NCBI GenBank assembly: GCA_022605955.1
Contig: JAKCOZ010000001.1
Span: 101,898,211 to 101,962,210 of the forward strand
Origin: Rallus limicola
Lineage: Eukaryota > Chordata > Aves > Gruiformes > Rallidae
DNA: 64,000 bases
Reading direction: 5' to 3'
In this document: in pieces, positions 23,132 to 38,200 of the stretch
Layout of the letters: each line of letters begins with the position of its first letter
Numbering within the stretch: the first letter of the stretch is position 1
The notes under the pieces: model-generated
The model's database searches: none
Told to the model about the DNA's origin: nothing
The model's input: the letters and a program-made list of their open reading frames with translations, nothing else
Made by a program: the position numbers and the translations under genes

Positions 23132-25450
23132 AACCATCCTTGGAAAGAGATGCCAGATTTTCCAGATTTGGAAAAGTCCTGTAGGCTTACATCATTTGCA
23201 GTCCATAGAAAAACACCACCAAACTACTGAACTGATTACTCTAAACCTACAGAATTATTACTGCTGTGGAGGAAATACACAGTGCACTTTGCAAGGTCCT
23301 CCAAAGAGAAGCAGGAGCTGCAACCCATCTGCTCGGCAGATTTTCCTCGCATTGCAGTCTGACTGAGCAAACTCTTATCTACTTGAGCAGAAATTCACCA
23401 TGGCACAAGAGCTGAGATTTTGCCTGTGAAACAGGACCTCTTTCAAGGGAAGCTCTGAGGCTGGGATTTGATTAATTTTACATGCAGTTCATCATCCGCC
23501 CTCAACACAGAGGCACAACCTACACTGCTCCAGTAAGTGCTCCACAGGCCATGTTGCTTATGTTATTCTTCAAACTACGCAGAACAGTATCCCACTCTGC
23601 TGACATTTGGATGAACCACAAACATCTGAAGGGAGCCATGTGAGAAGTCTGATGTAACTCACTGGTTTTAACCCGAAGCACTTTGGCTATTTTGCCCTGT
23701 TACAGCACTCCATGCGTACGCCAAAGGTCCCTCTCGTCTTCATTTGATGCAGAACTATTCTCTGCCCAAGCGGCGAGCTGGTGACTCAGTCCTGTCTGCA
23801 AGCTGTCCAACTGGTTGGCTTACTAAAATTGTTATTACAACTAAAAATAAGGATTTCCCAATTTCATTCCACAAAGAATGTGAGATGAGTTAACAAGATA
23901 TTTCTGGCATTCGCTGACTTTAACCATTAGTGTTTGGCAAGGTAAGGACTCACTGACTGCTACAAGGAAGAGCACGTCCATAAGATCCTTCCTGAGATAT
24001 TATTTATGCTACCCAAGATGCCAACACATCTCTAATTAGACAAACCTTTTTTTAGCTTACAAAAACACCAGTATGAGCAAGCCAGAAGGAACTAATCTGT
24101 CAACACTAGAATTAAACAACATAGCAAGTAACCTGGCACTCAGGGCACATACAGAAGCCTGATACTAGTTGCCACATGACGAAGTCAAAGAGATGGCCAA
24201 CAGCTTTTGATGTGTTTTGTGCTGAATTGCAAGTCCAGTCCTTCAACCCCTCCTCCATAAAAATGTATTAAATTTACCTCTCCACAAGAGTAATACTGTG
24301 ATAAAAGAAGTAATGCAGCATTACTTGACATTCCATACTGAAACAGATCCTGACTTGCATCTGTTTTTAGGGGACTTAAGTCACCCATTACTTAAAAAAA
24401 AAACCCAAACCAAACCTAAAAAACCCACCCCAAAAAGCACCCCATAAAAAAACCCCACCCCAAACAGAAAATACCCACCCCAAACTCTACTGCTCCATCA
24501 GAGACAGTAGTCTTCAACCTCACTGTGCACCACCCAAGCTGCTCTTTTTTGAGCAGCTTCTCCATGTTCAGTATAGATTTTCTGAAGAACAATTTTAAGA
24601 ATTACAATCTTTTTTTTTTTAAATAACAATGTTGCACTTTACAAAACGTCTAGCCTTACATCTCTGACGCTACACTCAATTCTTATGGTCTCCAAGATGA
24701 AGCCATTTCTCTTGTCTCTCTCCTTTCTGGATCTAGCTGACAGAGACAGCCTATTTAATTTCATCCATCACACCACAACTAAGTTCCACATTATTGGATG
24801 CATAAAATATTAATGACAAAAGACCTAATTAATAAAGAAACAGACCTTCAGAAGTGCTTAATAGTAAGAGGCAGAGGATTCTGCACTTGGAAGAATTAAA
24901 ACATTCCATCATTCTCTCAACAGGGTACATTTCATGTTTCCCCTCTACAACTTGCACTTCGCATGTTCTTTTACTCATGAAATGCTATTGTACTAGGCAC
25001 ACCTTAAATATGAACTTGACATCTCTTCCTTTCCAGAACTTGCAAGCAAGAAACAGAAGAGGAAAAAAAAAACAACAACAAACAAAACCCACCAAAAAAA
25101 ACCCAAAACAACAGATGATGGCAGAGGGAAGCCCTCACAGAAACAACCCAACAACTTTGTTCAACAAGCTGGGCAACCAGTGATGCACAATTGGTCACAG
25201 CACAAATTCTTCCCTTCAGCAGGGATTACTCAAGAGTCCTCACAGATTTACAAGGGCAAATCATATAAGCCAGCAGTCATAACATTATTGGAAATAATAA
25301 ACCAAAGCAGTAACTGGCCAGTCATTCTATAGGACACAACTGTTAAGCTTGAAGAGCTAAGCAAAAACAAAGCAAGCTGGACTTAGCCTCAAATCAAGTC
25401 AATATCCAATGACATAAAAACAGGAGAGAAAGTTAATGATGGTAAGCCTA
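23132..25450. other. Intron 1 segment between the LTR pair and the 25.4-kb CR1
   Basis: No gene seen. It holds the A/C-rich tract at 24388-24488 and a second A/C-rich tract at about 25062-25115. Confidence 0.55.
24388..24488 (+). repeat. A/C-rich, G-poor low-complexity tract
   Basis: About 100 bp made almost entirely of A and C, with blocks such as AAAAAACCCACCCC and AACCCCACCCC. On the APP sense (minus) strand this becomes a U/G tract with repeated GGGG and GGGUGGGG blocks, giving several possible quadruplexes. Similar shorter tracts recur through intron 1. Confidence 0.85.
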
Positions 25451-25706
25451 CACAGAATCACAGTAGGGAAGGAACCTCTAGAAATCATCTAGTCCAACCC
25501 CCCAATAAAGCAGGTTCACCTATAGCTGGCTGCACAGTATCACTCCACAACCTCTCCGGGAGGCCTGTCCCAGTGCTCTCCCACCCTCACAAGCGAGGAA
25601 GTTTTTCCTCATGTTAAGATAGAGCTTTCTGCATTCCACTTTGTATCCGCTGCCCCTTGCCCTGTCACAGGGCAACACTGAGAAGAGTTTGGCCCCATCT
25701 GTGACT
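25451..25706 (-). mobile_element. CR1 LINE 3' end fragment, minus strand
   Basis: Read on the minus strand, this shows CR1 3' landmarks: ACATGAGGAAAAACTTCCTC, GTGAGGGTGGGAGAGCACTG, CCTCCCGGAGAGGTTGTGGA, GGTTGGACTAGATGATTTCT and the terminal CTACTGTGATTCTGTG. About 255 bp of 3'UTR remain. It is in the sense orientation of APP intron 1. A 71-codon open frame at 25609-25824 overlaps it and is not a gene. Confidence 0.92.
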
Positions 25707-28700
25707 TACCAAACTCCATTATGTAATTCAAGACAACAGGGAAAAAAACCCAACACCCCCAACTAATATCTGGGAAGCAATATGGGACAAAAGAAAACAA
25801 CCCCAAGCCACACATGAAGGCCATTCTGCAGAAATACGTGAAATTTATCCCATTTGTGCATTTAAATTTTCAAACTCTACCTGTGGTATCTTACAGCAGC
25901 TGTTCTCAGTGCCTGAAAGAAACCTATGTTTACAGAAACAGCCTTTATCTGAATTCTTCCACTGAAGGTCTTTACAAAAAGCCTTTTCTGATGTTGATAT
26001 TTGGAATGTTAACACAGAAAAGACAGCAGAGTACCCTGCTGATGTTCTCTTCCTATTCACAATGCGTATTACCACCACAGGTTCTGTTCAGGGTTTCTGA
26101 TTTTACTGAGCTCTATGGAGTACTTATGAAGCACATGGCTTAGGTCTGAGAGGTGACTAGATCCTGTAAACCCAGGGACTTCTCCTCCAGCATGGTATTT
26201 TTATAACAACTTTCTAATAATGTAGCAGCACGTATCTCACACAAGTTTCATTACACGAAACTTCAAAACATGAGAACAATTATGCCGAACAGCTCTCACA
26301 CTTCTATGAGAAGACACAGGGCTAGGATGGGTAACAGAGGCTTGCACTAAGGCCTCACATTCAGACACACAGAGAAAGCAACTGATCCAAGAGATGAACT
26401 AGAAACCAAAGTTCAGAATGGGAGCTTCTGGGTTTTTTAACTATACTGTGGAGTCAAAGAGTCCTCTGCTAGCTCCACTCGCTAACAACGGCCACTCTCA
26501 GACTTGAAGACAGTGAGAACAGAAGAGAGATGCTCACATCCATTTGATTTGAAGGCTTGTGCATTCAAAGGGATCATCCTTAAAGACTATTTCAAATTCA
26601 TACCGATTGAATTCAACACTGAATTCACTAAATTTATGAAAGAGGTTAAGATGAACTTTGAGGCACATTCAGATCATTGAATGATGCAGATAAACGAGAT
26701 TATTCATTGTAACTATTGTGATCAGATGTGAGAGAACTGATCCGAATAAGATGACATAATAAAGAAGAAGTGCTGCTTCCTTACCAGTAAATAGACTAAA
26801 ATCACCACAGATCGTTAAATACGAAACACACAAAGCATTAGCCCTCTCCTTAGGAAAATAAAAATCTCCAGCTTCCTTAATCATGTTGAAACCACAAACT
26901 TCAAGACAAAAACTTTCTTTTTTCAACACATCCACTGTATTCTTGCTATTTTGAACACATAAATCGTTCAAACAGTGGCTTATTTGTGGGAAATTTTTAT
27001 TTGTAATATAAATTAATAATGTAGACGACGTCTTGCTTTTTAAAACTCATCAGCTGTAACATCCCAATAACCATAATCACAGAAGAAACAGTACCATGCT
27101 TTCCCACCTCCTGCTCGTTGTTTTACTGAGTTATAGTAAGAATGAGTTATACCGTGAAAGATGTCACACACTCTCCAGCCATGGCGGGGGGGGGGAGGGA
27201 GGGAATAAATCTGTAGTTGGTTACTGAGCCTGGAGCTCTACTACAGAAAGTCCCACTGAACACTAATGATGCCTCATAAAGGGAATACAGGAAACCTTCT
27301 TTCTACTCACTAATAGAGAAACAAGCACAATGGCTGTCAATTTTTATTTAAGACTAGCCTGGGTCACAACACGCAGTGAGAGCAGAAATGATGTTTATTT
27401 TATTTCATTTGATGCAATGCCTAAGGACTCTTAAGTGGGGATACTGACCCCTCTCCATCAGGAATTTGAGCAGAGTACTAGATGTAAAGCACAAGCTCTA
27501 CACGACCTATCCATTATCCAAACACTACAGCATGGCAATGCATAACAGATTATTTTTCCTGCAATTCTTCTCACAGATTTATTTGCAGATATTTGAAATT
27601 GCTTGTGACCTACATCAACTAAACAGTTGCCCCAAGCTGCACACAGGCTCTTCTCTGGACCTTTTTTTTTTTTTTCTTTCCCATCTTCTCAAGAACATGC
27701 TTTCTGGAGGTTACACACATTTGCTTTCACACTCTCAATTTTGGGACAAGAAACCTTTAAATATGCCATGCCATGCACAATTAGGCTCCACTTTACTTGT
27801 TATGCTGAGAGGTTGAAAGAAACTGTACCACTAAAAACAGAGCACAAACTACAGCTGGCATCAGGAACTACCTCAAAACCCTCCTGTTATTCCATCTACA
27901 GGCTAAGATACTATAGAGCAGCCTACAGCTCCTCCCTATTGCTCACCTTCAGCAGATTCCCTTCACATTCTCCTGTTTCCAGCTCCATTCAGCTGGTGAA
28001 AAAAGTAGCAGCTCAGAGAACTGGCAACAATAACTTAAGGATAATTCCTTCAAAATGCCAGGGGTAAAGAAAGAAAAGGGTAAAAAGGTGACCTGAGAGC
28101 TCATCACAGAGCTGAAATATCCTTGGGACTATCTGAAACAGTCTCCATAGAGAAAGTCACCAAGAATTGCTTACTGCTTTCAACCCAAGCTAGCTGAAAA
28201 GGTCAGAGACCTGGACTAGAGCTTAAGGTCCTTCTTCCAGGTGGCAACCACTACCTTCCAGCAAGAGACAAGATTGACAGTGAGCTATAAGCAAGCAGCC
28301 TCTCCCCTCCAAGCTACAAGCTCAGGAAGGTGAGCATGGCTTCTCAGCATTTTGCTGAGGTATCAACACAGTTCAAGATAAGACAGCACAGAAGCAGCAC
28401 AGCATTTGGCTCCAGAAGCCCTGGCAACACTTACAAGAGAACACTGCAGCTCTCTTACTTGCGCTCCACCCAGGCTTAGCCAAGGCAAGCATTCCTCATC
28501 ACGTTTAGTTTACAGTGATGAAGTACTCCACAGAACCTGCAACTTAGCATTTATTGAAAATGTTCCCAGTATGTACATGCTTGACAATGGGCATTTATTG
28601 ATGGGATAGCTCTGTATCTGCAGATCAGCTGCAGCCAGAAAAACAGAAAACAGAGTAGTTCTGAAGAGTCCCTCAACTCATTCCAGCCAACAGCACCGTC

Positions 28701-29220
28701 TTCCCTTTTGCTGACATGGTCACGTTACCTTTCATCCTCACTCTCTGGGGTCAGCCAGCGTATATCATATGGTTCTTCCATCTGTTATCATAACACAACA
28801 GTATCAATTAATACCAGCCTTGATTTTTACTTGCACTGTTACAGCCATGAGGAGAGATGAAGATGTTTCAAGGTAACGGGGAGCACTGTCAGAAGGAGAC
28901 TTACTTAGTTGCAGATATACTTTCATTTTCTTTAGTTACATAAAGGCAGAAAATAAATATCAAATCTAAATTAACAAAATAAGATTAAGAGACAGTATAT
29001 GACAACAGTCAAGGCGTACTAGTATTTCAGACAAGCCATCAGGACGATCAGTTGATGTACTTCCCTCGCTCGAGATGCACTCCCTGTGGGGATCCCGCAG
29101 CCCTCAGCGCACATGTCAAGCAGTCACTTGGCCTCATGTACTGACCCCTGAACAGAATAATCTGCTTAGGGCAGGCTCAGGGTCTACTGTGGGCATCCGC
29201 AAAGCCCTCCTCCCCTGAAT

Positions 29221-29289
29221 TATACATATGTACACACGCACATATATTTATAGATATAAATATATCTATGTATGTGTGTATATATATGG
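29221..29289. repeat. AT/CA-rich alternating tract with a perfect palindrome core
   Basis: An alternating purine-pyrimidine stretch (TATACATATG, CACACGCACA, TATGTGTGTATATATATGG) surrounds a 10-bp perfect inverted repeat, TATATTTATA (29243-29252) and TATAAATATA (29255-29264), with a 2-nt spacer. It is a simple-sequence region able to form a hairpin or cruciform. Confidence 0.85.
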
Positions 29290-32200
29290 ATGAGAAGCAT
29301 ACAAAGTAATTCATCACATGATAGACATTACCTAAGCGGTAATTCACGTCAACATAATAAAAAGTTTTTGAAAAGTGAACTTAGATGCGTCAAATCACAT
29401 TCATTGCATTTCAGGAAGTAAAGCAATGGACCATCCTAGGCTACAAAAAAGCATTACAAATATTGGCAAATTATCACATAGTAATTTTTCCTCCCTCACC
29501 ATCTCTTGTCTTTGGCAAACACCTGTTCACCTCGCTGATTTTCAAATGCAAAACACTGGTTTTAGTTCTACAACAATTTCTCAGCTTTTAATAGGAAATA
29601 CAGAACTGTTGTTTTCACCAGGTGTACCCTTACATATTCGTGGTGAATGGGATTCTGTATCTGTGCCTTTTGCCCTCTCAGTAAATCTTCAGAGCCTTTC
29701 TGCCACCCAAGTTTAGAGTCTACAATGCACATTTCTTCCCACACTGTATAGCAGAACAAATTAAATGCAGGCTTAGTTTATACATCAAGCCATCAGCTCG
29801 TTGCCTTTCCACACAAGTAGGGGACTCAATACCATTTTTCCCCAATGTTTGCAAGGTTTCAGGGTGGTTGTGTCACCAGACCTTTTTGAGCCTGTCTTCA
29901 CAGGACTTAAAAAACTCTTTTCTTCAGATAGATACTACATTCTCTCTCTAGCTGAGGCACCTTTCCCACTTCCAAGATACACACTGTCCAAACATACATC
30001 TACTCACTCCTGAGTCAAAACTTTTTATCAAGGCCTGTCAAAAGCAATTAGCCTGGACAGACACCACGGGCACACTGCAGTGATCATACAATGTGTGAGC
30101 ACGATTAACACACACAGTAACATCTGAAGCACTAAAAACCTACTTGATCTCCGGCGCGAGGGACAAGGAAGAGCCATATGAAGATGTTTTCAGAGGCAAC
30201 TGTAAGGAAGGGACTAAATCACCACTCACTAAGTTTCTTTTCTTGGTTCAGGACCATTCAGGTCACTGGTGAAGTACTTCTGCATTGAGGGACATGGATG
30301 AAGCTTTAATAAGAGATGTCCAAACCACCTTCAGAAACACTGAAGGGCCACCACTGACATCGAAGAGGAGACCAGTTGAAGACCTATGGGAGTTCGGATC
30401 ATACTTTTTGTGCTTCTATCTTTACCAAAAGTGTGCTGAAAATCCAGGTCAGAGCCATGAGGTGGACAGACCTAGAAATGTTCCTACAGTAATATTCCCC
30501 AAAACAACCTTTCCAACTCCTCCAAAACAACATTATATTTTACTAGAAAACTTAAGTGGTCATTTTTAAAAGTCCAACTAGCACAAAGTGTCAGCACCAT
30601 TGCAGAGACCAGCGCTGCAGTGGGTAGAACAGGGTGCTCACAACCCACTGGAATTACGGCCATGTAGAGCACCCCACCCTACCTCCCGTCAGGAAGCACC
30701 CCTTGGGGATGCAGCTACCCAGACATTAATCACCCAGCATTAATTCTCAAATGTTATTTCACAGTACAGCAAGTACATTACTTGGCCTTCTGTATTAGGA
30801 CATCGAGCTCGTTGAAAATAATCCATGCTTCATGACTTGCCCAATGTTGGCAACACCTCATCCAAAATGCATCACTGAGAAAGGCTGTAGTTTAAACCTG
30901 AAAAGTTACAAATCTTAAAAAAAAAAATATTAAAATCTGTAAATCAAGATTTGGGGATGTGGAACTATTTTTACAGCACTATCTGTATATTAAACAGTTT
31001 CCCAAGTCTGTCAGAAAAAAATTACATCGAAGTCATGACACAGTTTGCTATTGCTAAAGCTTGATGTGAAGCATGCTTCAGAATTAACAGCGAACTACGA
31101 TAAAAGCTAACACCCCAAATCAATTTTGTTTACCAATTAGCTTGTTCAGACCCCCATTCAAGCACTCCTTCCCTCTTTCTTTATCCTACCAAAACAGTGC
31201 ACGGCTACGAAACCTGCATTGTCCCAGCTAACGTTCAGTCTTTCACCAATGTCGGGTCTCCAGCACAACAAGTGAACCCAAGCATTTACTCTTGGGAGGG
31301 ATCTGTGCTACACAGCTGATGTCCTCATTCTCAACCCGCACATAAAATTTGTTTGCTACATTGTCATGTAAAAAAAATTAAAGAAGTTACTTTTCTGTCT
31401 GTCAGTAAAACCGGACCAGCTGTAAGAGAAACATTCCCCACCACAACAGGTCCCTTCAGAAAAAAACACAACAATGCAGCATCCTCTCAGAGAGCCAACC
31501 TACTAAACACGAGAGGTACAAGAGTAAGGGGAAAACAGGGGAGGGGAGAGGAAGAGAAAAGGATCCTAGTTTCTTCCCCATTTAGTCCAGTCCCCCTTCA
31601 AGCCTTATCCAGGCAGTCCTGTTGATTCATGTAAGGCAGAAATTTAACATCAAAGCAACACAGAAACAATTTGCTATTGATCAGTCTGAAATACCGCGCT
31701 CAGTTTATGGACACAACTACCGAGGAAAAGCAAACACAAAGACGGTATGGATTTAAATGTCTACCAAGCTTCATGGAATACAAAAATAAATGGAAGACCT
31801 AAAATAAACTGAGCTGTCAAGAGCCAGTTTCAGGAAATATAATTGGACTCCGTGGCAAGAATGGCTCCTTTATGTTGTATTCATTTTTAATTATTGTTTT
31901 TTTTAATCAACCTTCACAATAAAGATATCAAAAAGGAACATCACGTTTTCATCAATACTGACACGTTAATACATTAATTCAACTACTGAAGATGACCTTA
32001 ATACAATTAACCAAAATGATTTCTTTCCCAAGCTGAGCATCTCATTTTCACATGCTCATTGAGGCCATGAAACCAAACCTAGTTTGAAAATACCTGCAAT
32101 TAAATCCTTGATTTAAAGCTTTAAGAAAAAGCGCACCACGTGTACAACTGTACCAAATACCCACAGAAAAGATTTTATTAAAAATATTAATTTGTTTTCT

Positions 32201-35200
32201 TGGCTATGTAGTCTTCCTCCACATCCCCCTTAATTGATCTAGGAAAGTTAGTTATTATAAAAAGTAACAAACTCCAAGAATCAAAGGCAGTATTACTCCT
32301 TATAAAAATCGGTATGTAGGCTGTCTAGAATAGCCCCCACTCTGAGCTTTTGGCAGGGAAGAGGGGAGGAGGAGAGGTAGACAAAAAGGCAGAAAGGAGA
32401 GGTAAGTCCTGCAGAAGACTGCAATTACTGTATACACTATATTAGCAATAACAACTCCACCTCATACACCAGCCAAGTCCACTGGGGAAGAAAACACACC
32501 TCTAGCGAGTTTGCCAAGGACACAAGTTAAAGGTGGAATCATTCCCTCTCAAACAAAACAGTAAGCCCAGCATAGTGTCCCACACAAGCCCACAGCTGAG
32601 GTAGCAAGCATTCCTCACCCAACCAGATCAGCACACCACCAAGGCGCATCCCTTGCTTCCCCAGAGCAGGACAGTTCCCTACAAAACCAGCTGCTGCTGA
32701 AGGTACAGAAACAGCTTATAAACCAAAATGCCCATCTCAGACTAACTCCAAGCAGATTTGCTGTTGTCTTTTTGTTTTGAGGAGCAATGCTGACAATTAG
32801 ACCATCCTAGGGACTGCTAGCTTCTCAACATCAAGACAGTGACGAACTGTGTCTCTACTCCAGCCAGGGAGACCACCTTTCTCTTGCCAGCGGAGAGAAG
32901 GGCTGAGACAACTGATCTTGAGCTACCACACAGACCTTACTGAAGTACACATATACACAGATGGCTTGGTTGTTTTTTTTTTTTACAGAAACGTTCTCCC
33001 ATTTTCTAGTACTCCATTGCATCTATCACAAACAAATTACAAAAAGCAGAAAATAAACTGGCTTGTGGTCAAGCGGGCATCAAAACACCCGGCGTGAGCT
33101 GCAGGATGTGAGCGTAACAAGATCACGCTGAGCAACACTTGATCTGGTCACACCGAAGCCACATCGATTAGGAGGCCTCCGCCAGCACCCAAGCCTGAGC
33201 TGGCAGTACATGAGAGGGAGCAGCCATAGCACAGCAACATACTGCAGGAGTCTGTGCCAAACCCATCTGTCAGCAAAAATGACATCAAGCGGTGGTCTAA
33301 TTAACACCAACTTGCAGTGAGGACAACACGCAAAAGGAAAAAACCACACAAGTATGTCTATAGTGGGAAAAAACACCCCTGAAATAATTAGGAACCTGAA
33401 TATTGGAGTCAAACTCCAAGGCACAAAGCACACAAACCTCTGTGCCCCTTTGTAACACCACACCACGCTGTCGCTGTCCCTGTCCCTCCCCCTCTCTGGG
33501 GTCCGGCTGGAGCCCACCCCAGTGTGGCACCCTGCAAGCTGCAGGCTGCTCCAGCTGTGAGCTACACAGGTCACGCCCCAGCATCAAACTCAGGCTTACC
33601 TGGCCAGCCCATAACCAATTAAGAAGGAGCCTCGGTCCATCTCTTGAGCAGCCACTGCAATGAAGTTTCCCATCCTGAAATTTCCATTTGCACCACAACA
33701 TTTTTGGCAGTCATCCTGCGTGTTAACCACCTGAGGTTTCAATGTGTTCCAGCAAGCACACAAGGTGTTCAGAAATCTGGAATGTTTTACACAGCGTTGA
33801 TTAGTATGCACACTCTACACTTACACTGCTATGGAGAAGGGAATGTGAGGGTACTCAATTAAATCCACCAGATTAATCTAAGGACAGGCTTCTGGACAGG
33901 GATACAATTAACGGGCTGGTGCATCATCCCTTAACACAGTGGTATAAGCTGTAAGTGCTTATAAAAAATGATCCTCTTACAGTAACAAAACAGACTAAAG
34001 CCACCTAGTCTCTCACCATCACTTAAGGCTCACTTCTCACCTGAGCATTTTTCTAGTCCTTCTTGCCTGTGTACAGGGGAACGTGCAATGCTGACAGCAC
34101 CAGGCATTTCTGGGGGAACGATCAGCAGGCACACATGGAAGTTCACAGCACCATGAACAAGAAAACTCAGCACCCTCCTGTCCAGATGCAACATTGACTA
34201 TTGCCCTAAAAATGACAACTGGAAACAACTGAGGGGGTTTATAGCTACAAAATTGAACACGAAGTCAGCGACAGAAAAAACACCACTGACTCTGGCTGTT
34301 CTTTTTACTACTATTCCCCTACTATAAAGGTGATTCCAACATTTTGTTCTTATCTAAACTCAACAGAAAACATAAGGGTACAGCAGGAATAAAGGATATT
34401 CTTCCAAGAAGGATTATCTGTAAATGCCAGGCAGCCGAAACAAAGCCCCCCACACCTCCAGGAACAAAATCAGTGTGAGCACTTCAAGCAGCAACTAGTA
34501 CTTCTAATGTACACTCATTTTAGCTTCAGCTATGGCAGAAGAATAAAAACTATCATTAATGCCCACTGTGCAAGTGTTGGCTAGGTAAAACCTCCAGGCT
34601 TAAGACACTTGAGTATTTCTTGCATAATTACTGCATCCCACGGGACCCCATAACTCCCAATCTTAAGCACAAGATACAGAATGTTCCATGGAATGATGCT
34701 ACATGTATTTTCAGGGCAGATTCCTCCCTTTTCAGGATGAACTTGGCACACTAGAAGTGCAGAAAAGAAAGGCTCTCATGCTGTTCTTCAAAGGTGACAT
34801 GAACCTGCAAAACTACCTGGCTGTGGTCTCAATTATCCCAGATGGCTTGGATACGATGTTCTTCTCTCCTTGAGTGACAGAGTGCTCTGACACAGCACAC
34901 AGATGATGGACAGTCTCAGACACCCTCAGACCCACCATCACGCTCTGCCACCACGCCTGTGTCCATCATGACTGATGCTATTAACCTCATGTGATGTCAT
35001 CATAAAATACGGACTCCTACTCTCAGTCACAAGTGCTTACGTTGCAAGCAGATAGTCTCATGTGATGTATTAAATCCTGCAGTGAAATTGAAATACATAG
35101 TGTTGGCATGTCAGGCAGAGTGCTGACATTCCAGTATATTTAGATTTAAGAGTCCAGCTATCAAGTTAAACATTTCCTCTGTAACATCGAGTTTCAGATG

Positions 35201-38200
35201 TTTGCTCTGTATCCTGAATCACAAACAACCTTAGCCTGGATTTCAGCAGGCTGTCCAAATCTAATTGGGTAAGATGGACAGTGGCACAAACTTAACACGT
35301 AAACTGATTACAACTCCTGCAGAAAGCCCTTGCCCTGGTCTCTTCATCTCTGCAATAACACATCAGTGCCTATTAGTACCAAACCTTAACAACTTCACAC
35401 TATTCATCTGACAGCAACTACATGAACTTGGCTTGCAAAGCCTCTCCTTCCATGAATTTGCAGAAACCCAAGATCACCCTCTTGAGAGCCAACTTCAGAC
35501 CAAAGCCAGTAGCCCAATTTTCAATGTTAAAGACATGTCTTACCAGATGGGCAGAACATTTGACTTTTCATCTTGTCCTTGTTTATGAACAGCAAATCGA
35601 CATATGCTTTTTGTCAACCACCTCCATGTATTTTCCCCCTACTGAACACACTACAGGAGTAACTCCAGCCAACATCTGAAAACCACGAGTAAAAGTAACT
35701 CTTTGGTCAGAGTATTACTGCTTCCACTAAGGTTTATACTTCTGAACAATTCTTACACTGCTTTCTTTCTGCAAAAGAAAAGCCTGTCACTTGGATGCGA
35801 GCTGCCATATCCAGCTGTTCCTGCTCATACGCTTACAGCTCCTATCTTTTCTGATTTCTAAGGCCCTGACATGCAGCAGAACACAGCCTAGCAGCATCTC
35901 TGTCAGCCTGATTTATTTGCAATTACAGGTAAGACAGAACATCTCTTCCAGCAATAGCAATGACTGAGAAAGACGTGCTGGAAATCAGTGCTACAATGAC
36001 TAGAGACATGTGCATGCTGTACACATTCAGCTTCTGCAAGTACATCCAGCTTCAAGATATGCAATGCAGAGTCTACACATGATATTCTGCAGTTATACTT
36101 GGCCATTTATGCCATCTGCAAGACCAGATTTGGAACTGGCAATCATTTAATTCCACCATTTTAAGCATCTACCATTGGTACCCTGTTACGTAATTAGCAG
36201 AACATTCCATATTGAGAGAACAGATCCCACATGATGCACATTCACACCTTATTCTCAGGCTGAAAGTGAAGCTTTCTAGGTGATTAAGAAAAAATGTGCA
36301 TATTTACCAGTGAAGCATCAAACTGGGACTATCACCTAGATGACAATAACAGGCCATGGTTTATTCTTTTTGCATTGCAAGCCATGATCATTTTTCTCCT
36401 TCCAAGCATCATGTTGCCAAATACCTACAGCAGCTGCTGCAGGAGGATGCTTCAATCCTGTCCAAATCTCTCCATAAAAGACTTCTGACTGTACAATTTT
36501 TATGCAACACTACAAACAATTCCATAAAGGTGCATGGACAAGTTGCACATTAAAAGTTTCTGAAATTATAGAAACTATGATAGCTATCTTCCCTCTTATT
36601 TTTATGTATTAAGCAAATTAAAAAGTGGCAGCTGAAAACTCTTTAACAGATTGTTAAAGAAGAAAAAAAAAGGGTAAGTAGCATTTTAATTAGTTTGCTA
36701 AAAATTCTGAAAAATCTATGATGCTAGAGTGTCCTCATTTCTGCAAGCCACCTCAATATCTGACCATAAATTAATTTAATTATAAATGAACAATCCTAAA
36801 AAGAGACAATTAAGAACGATCTCAATTCAAATGTAACATCTGAGCTGTGCTCCTAAAAACCTTCTAGGAAGAACTGGAAGATAAAAGCTGAAAAATAATT
36901 CAGGTGCTCACTGAAGAAGAGGTAAAATAACCCCAGGCTTACATTTTCCACTGAAGCAAAGAAATACAAATTCAGAGATACTAATGAGCCCTGTCCCTCT
37001 GACTCTCTCACTCAGATAGGCGCTCTACAGCTAGCCATAATTAGCATTAGTTATCTTTAGCATGCATATGTGTTAACATATGATCACAAACACTGCGACC
37101 TCAACAACTGTGCAGAGCCATTTCAGACTGTTTGGATTTCACCTACAATAGGTTTTAGGTTTTATACTTCCCCCCCATGGTCACTAACCCCTTCTAGTGA
37201 GGGTCTTACTTTCACATCTGTGAAGCTGTTGATGTCTTCACGAAATAAATATAATCCAGGGAGCAACTCCGTAAGGGGAAAAAAAACAAACCCCAAAAAC
37301 CCAAAAAAGACCTGCAGCAGCTAACCCAAAAGGAGCCAGGAAACTATTTTGCACTCTTGCACCGCTCCTTTAAATGGCCAACATGACAAAACCCCCGTAG
37401 AGGTTAGGAAGGGATGCTTGGGGAGCCTGGGTCCCAGCCACATGCCTGCTCAGCACATTTCTTCAGCGTGGATCCATTCGCCGCAGCGGATGTGACTGTG
37501 CCCTAGGAGGAATGCACTGACAGATCACACGGAGGAGTCACCAAGCGCTCTGTAACAGATATGCAATGCTTTCATCAGTCCTTCCCAAACGGCTGCATGC
37601 CACTTTCTGCCCCTATAGAGACAGGGGAGGTACAAGAACCATTATCTTCAAGCTGAATTTTCTTCTTTGCAAACTCTGGTGTAAAGGCCGTACCTCCCCA
37701 TCCCCTTCGTTCGGAGCCCTAACAGAAGCTGCGCGGCTGTGAGGTGTAACAGCCGCTTCTGGCCACAGGCACAGTGGCTCCAGCGCCTTTATTAGACAGG
37801 TGATGCTGCCAAATAGGAGAGGCAGCAACTCCTTGCACCAACCAGTCACAAATACATTTCCAAACCACACTCATACTCACACAGTTCTTTTTAGTGTGCT
37901 CTGTTACATATCTGACTGTGGTTCAGTGACTACACTACCTTAGACAACTGGAGTGTCCTTACTAGCTGCCATGGCTGGAAGACATTGTCCCTCCTGGAGA
38001 GGTCCTATGGAGCAGCACACCTGTGCTTCCACCAGTCCTTGGTGCCTTTCACTTCCAATAACACCTAGTTATGTGTGCTTGCACACAGTTATGTGGCACA
38101 GGCATCCATGAAAGACCAGCATGTTTCAGGTATGTCCCTACAGAACACCTTCTGCAAAGGTAGAACCCAACTAGAAGCCAGCCCACATGCCCCAAGATTA

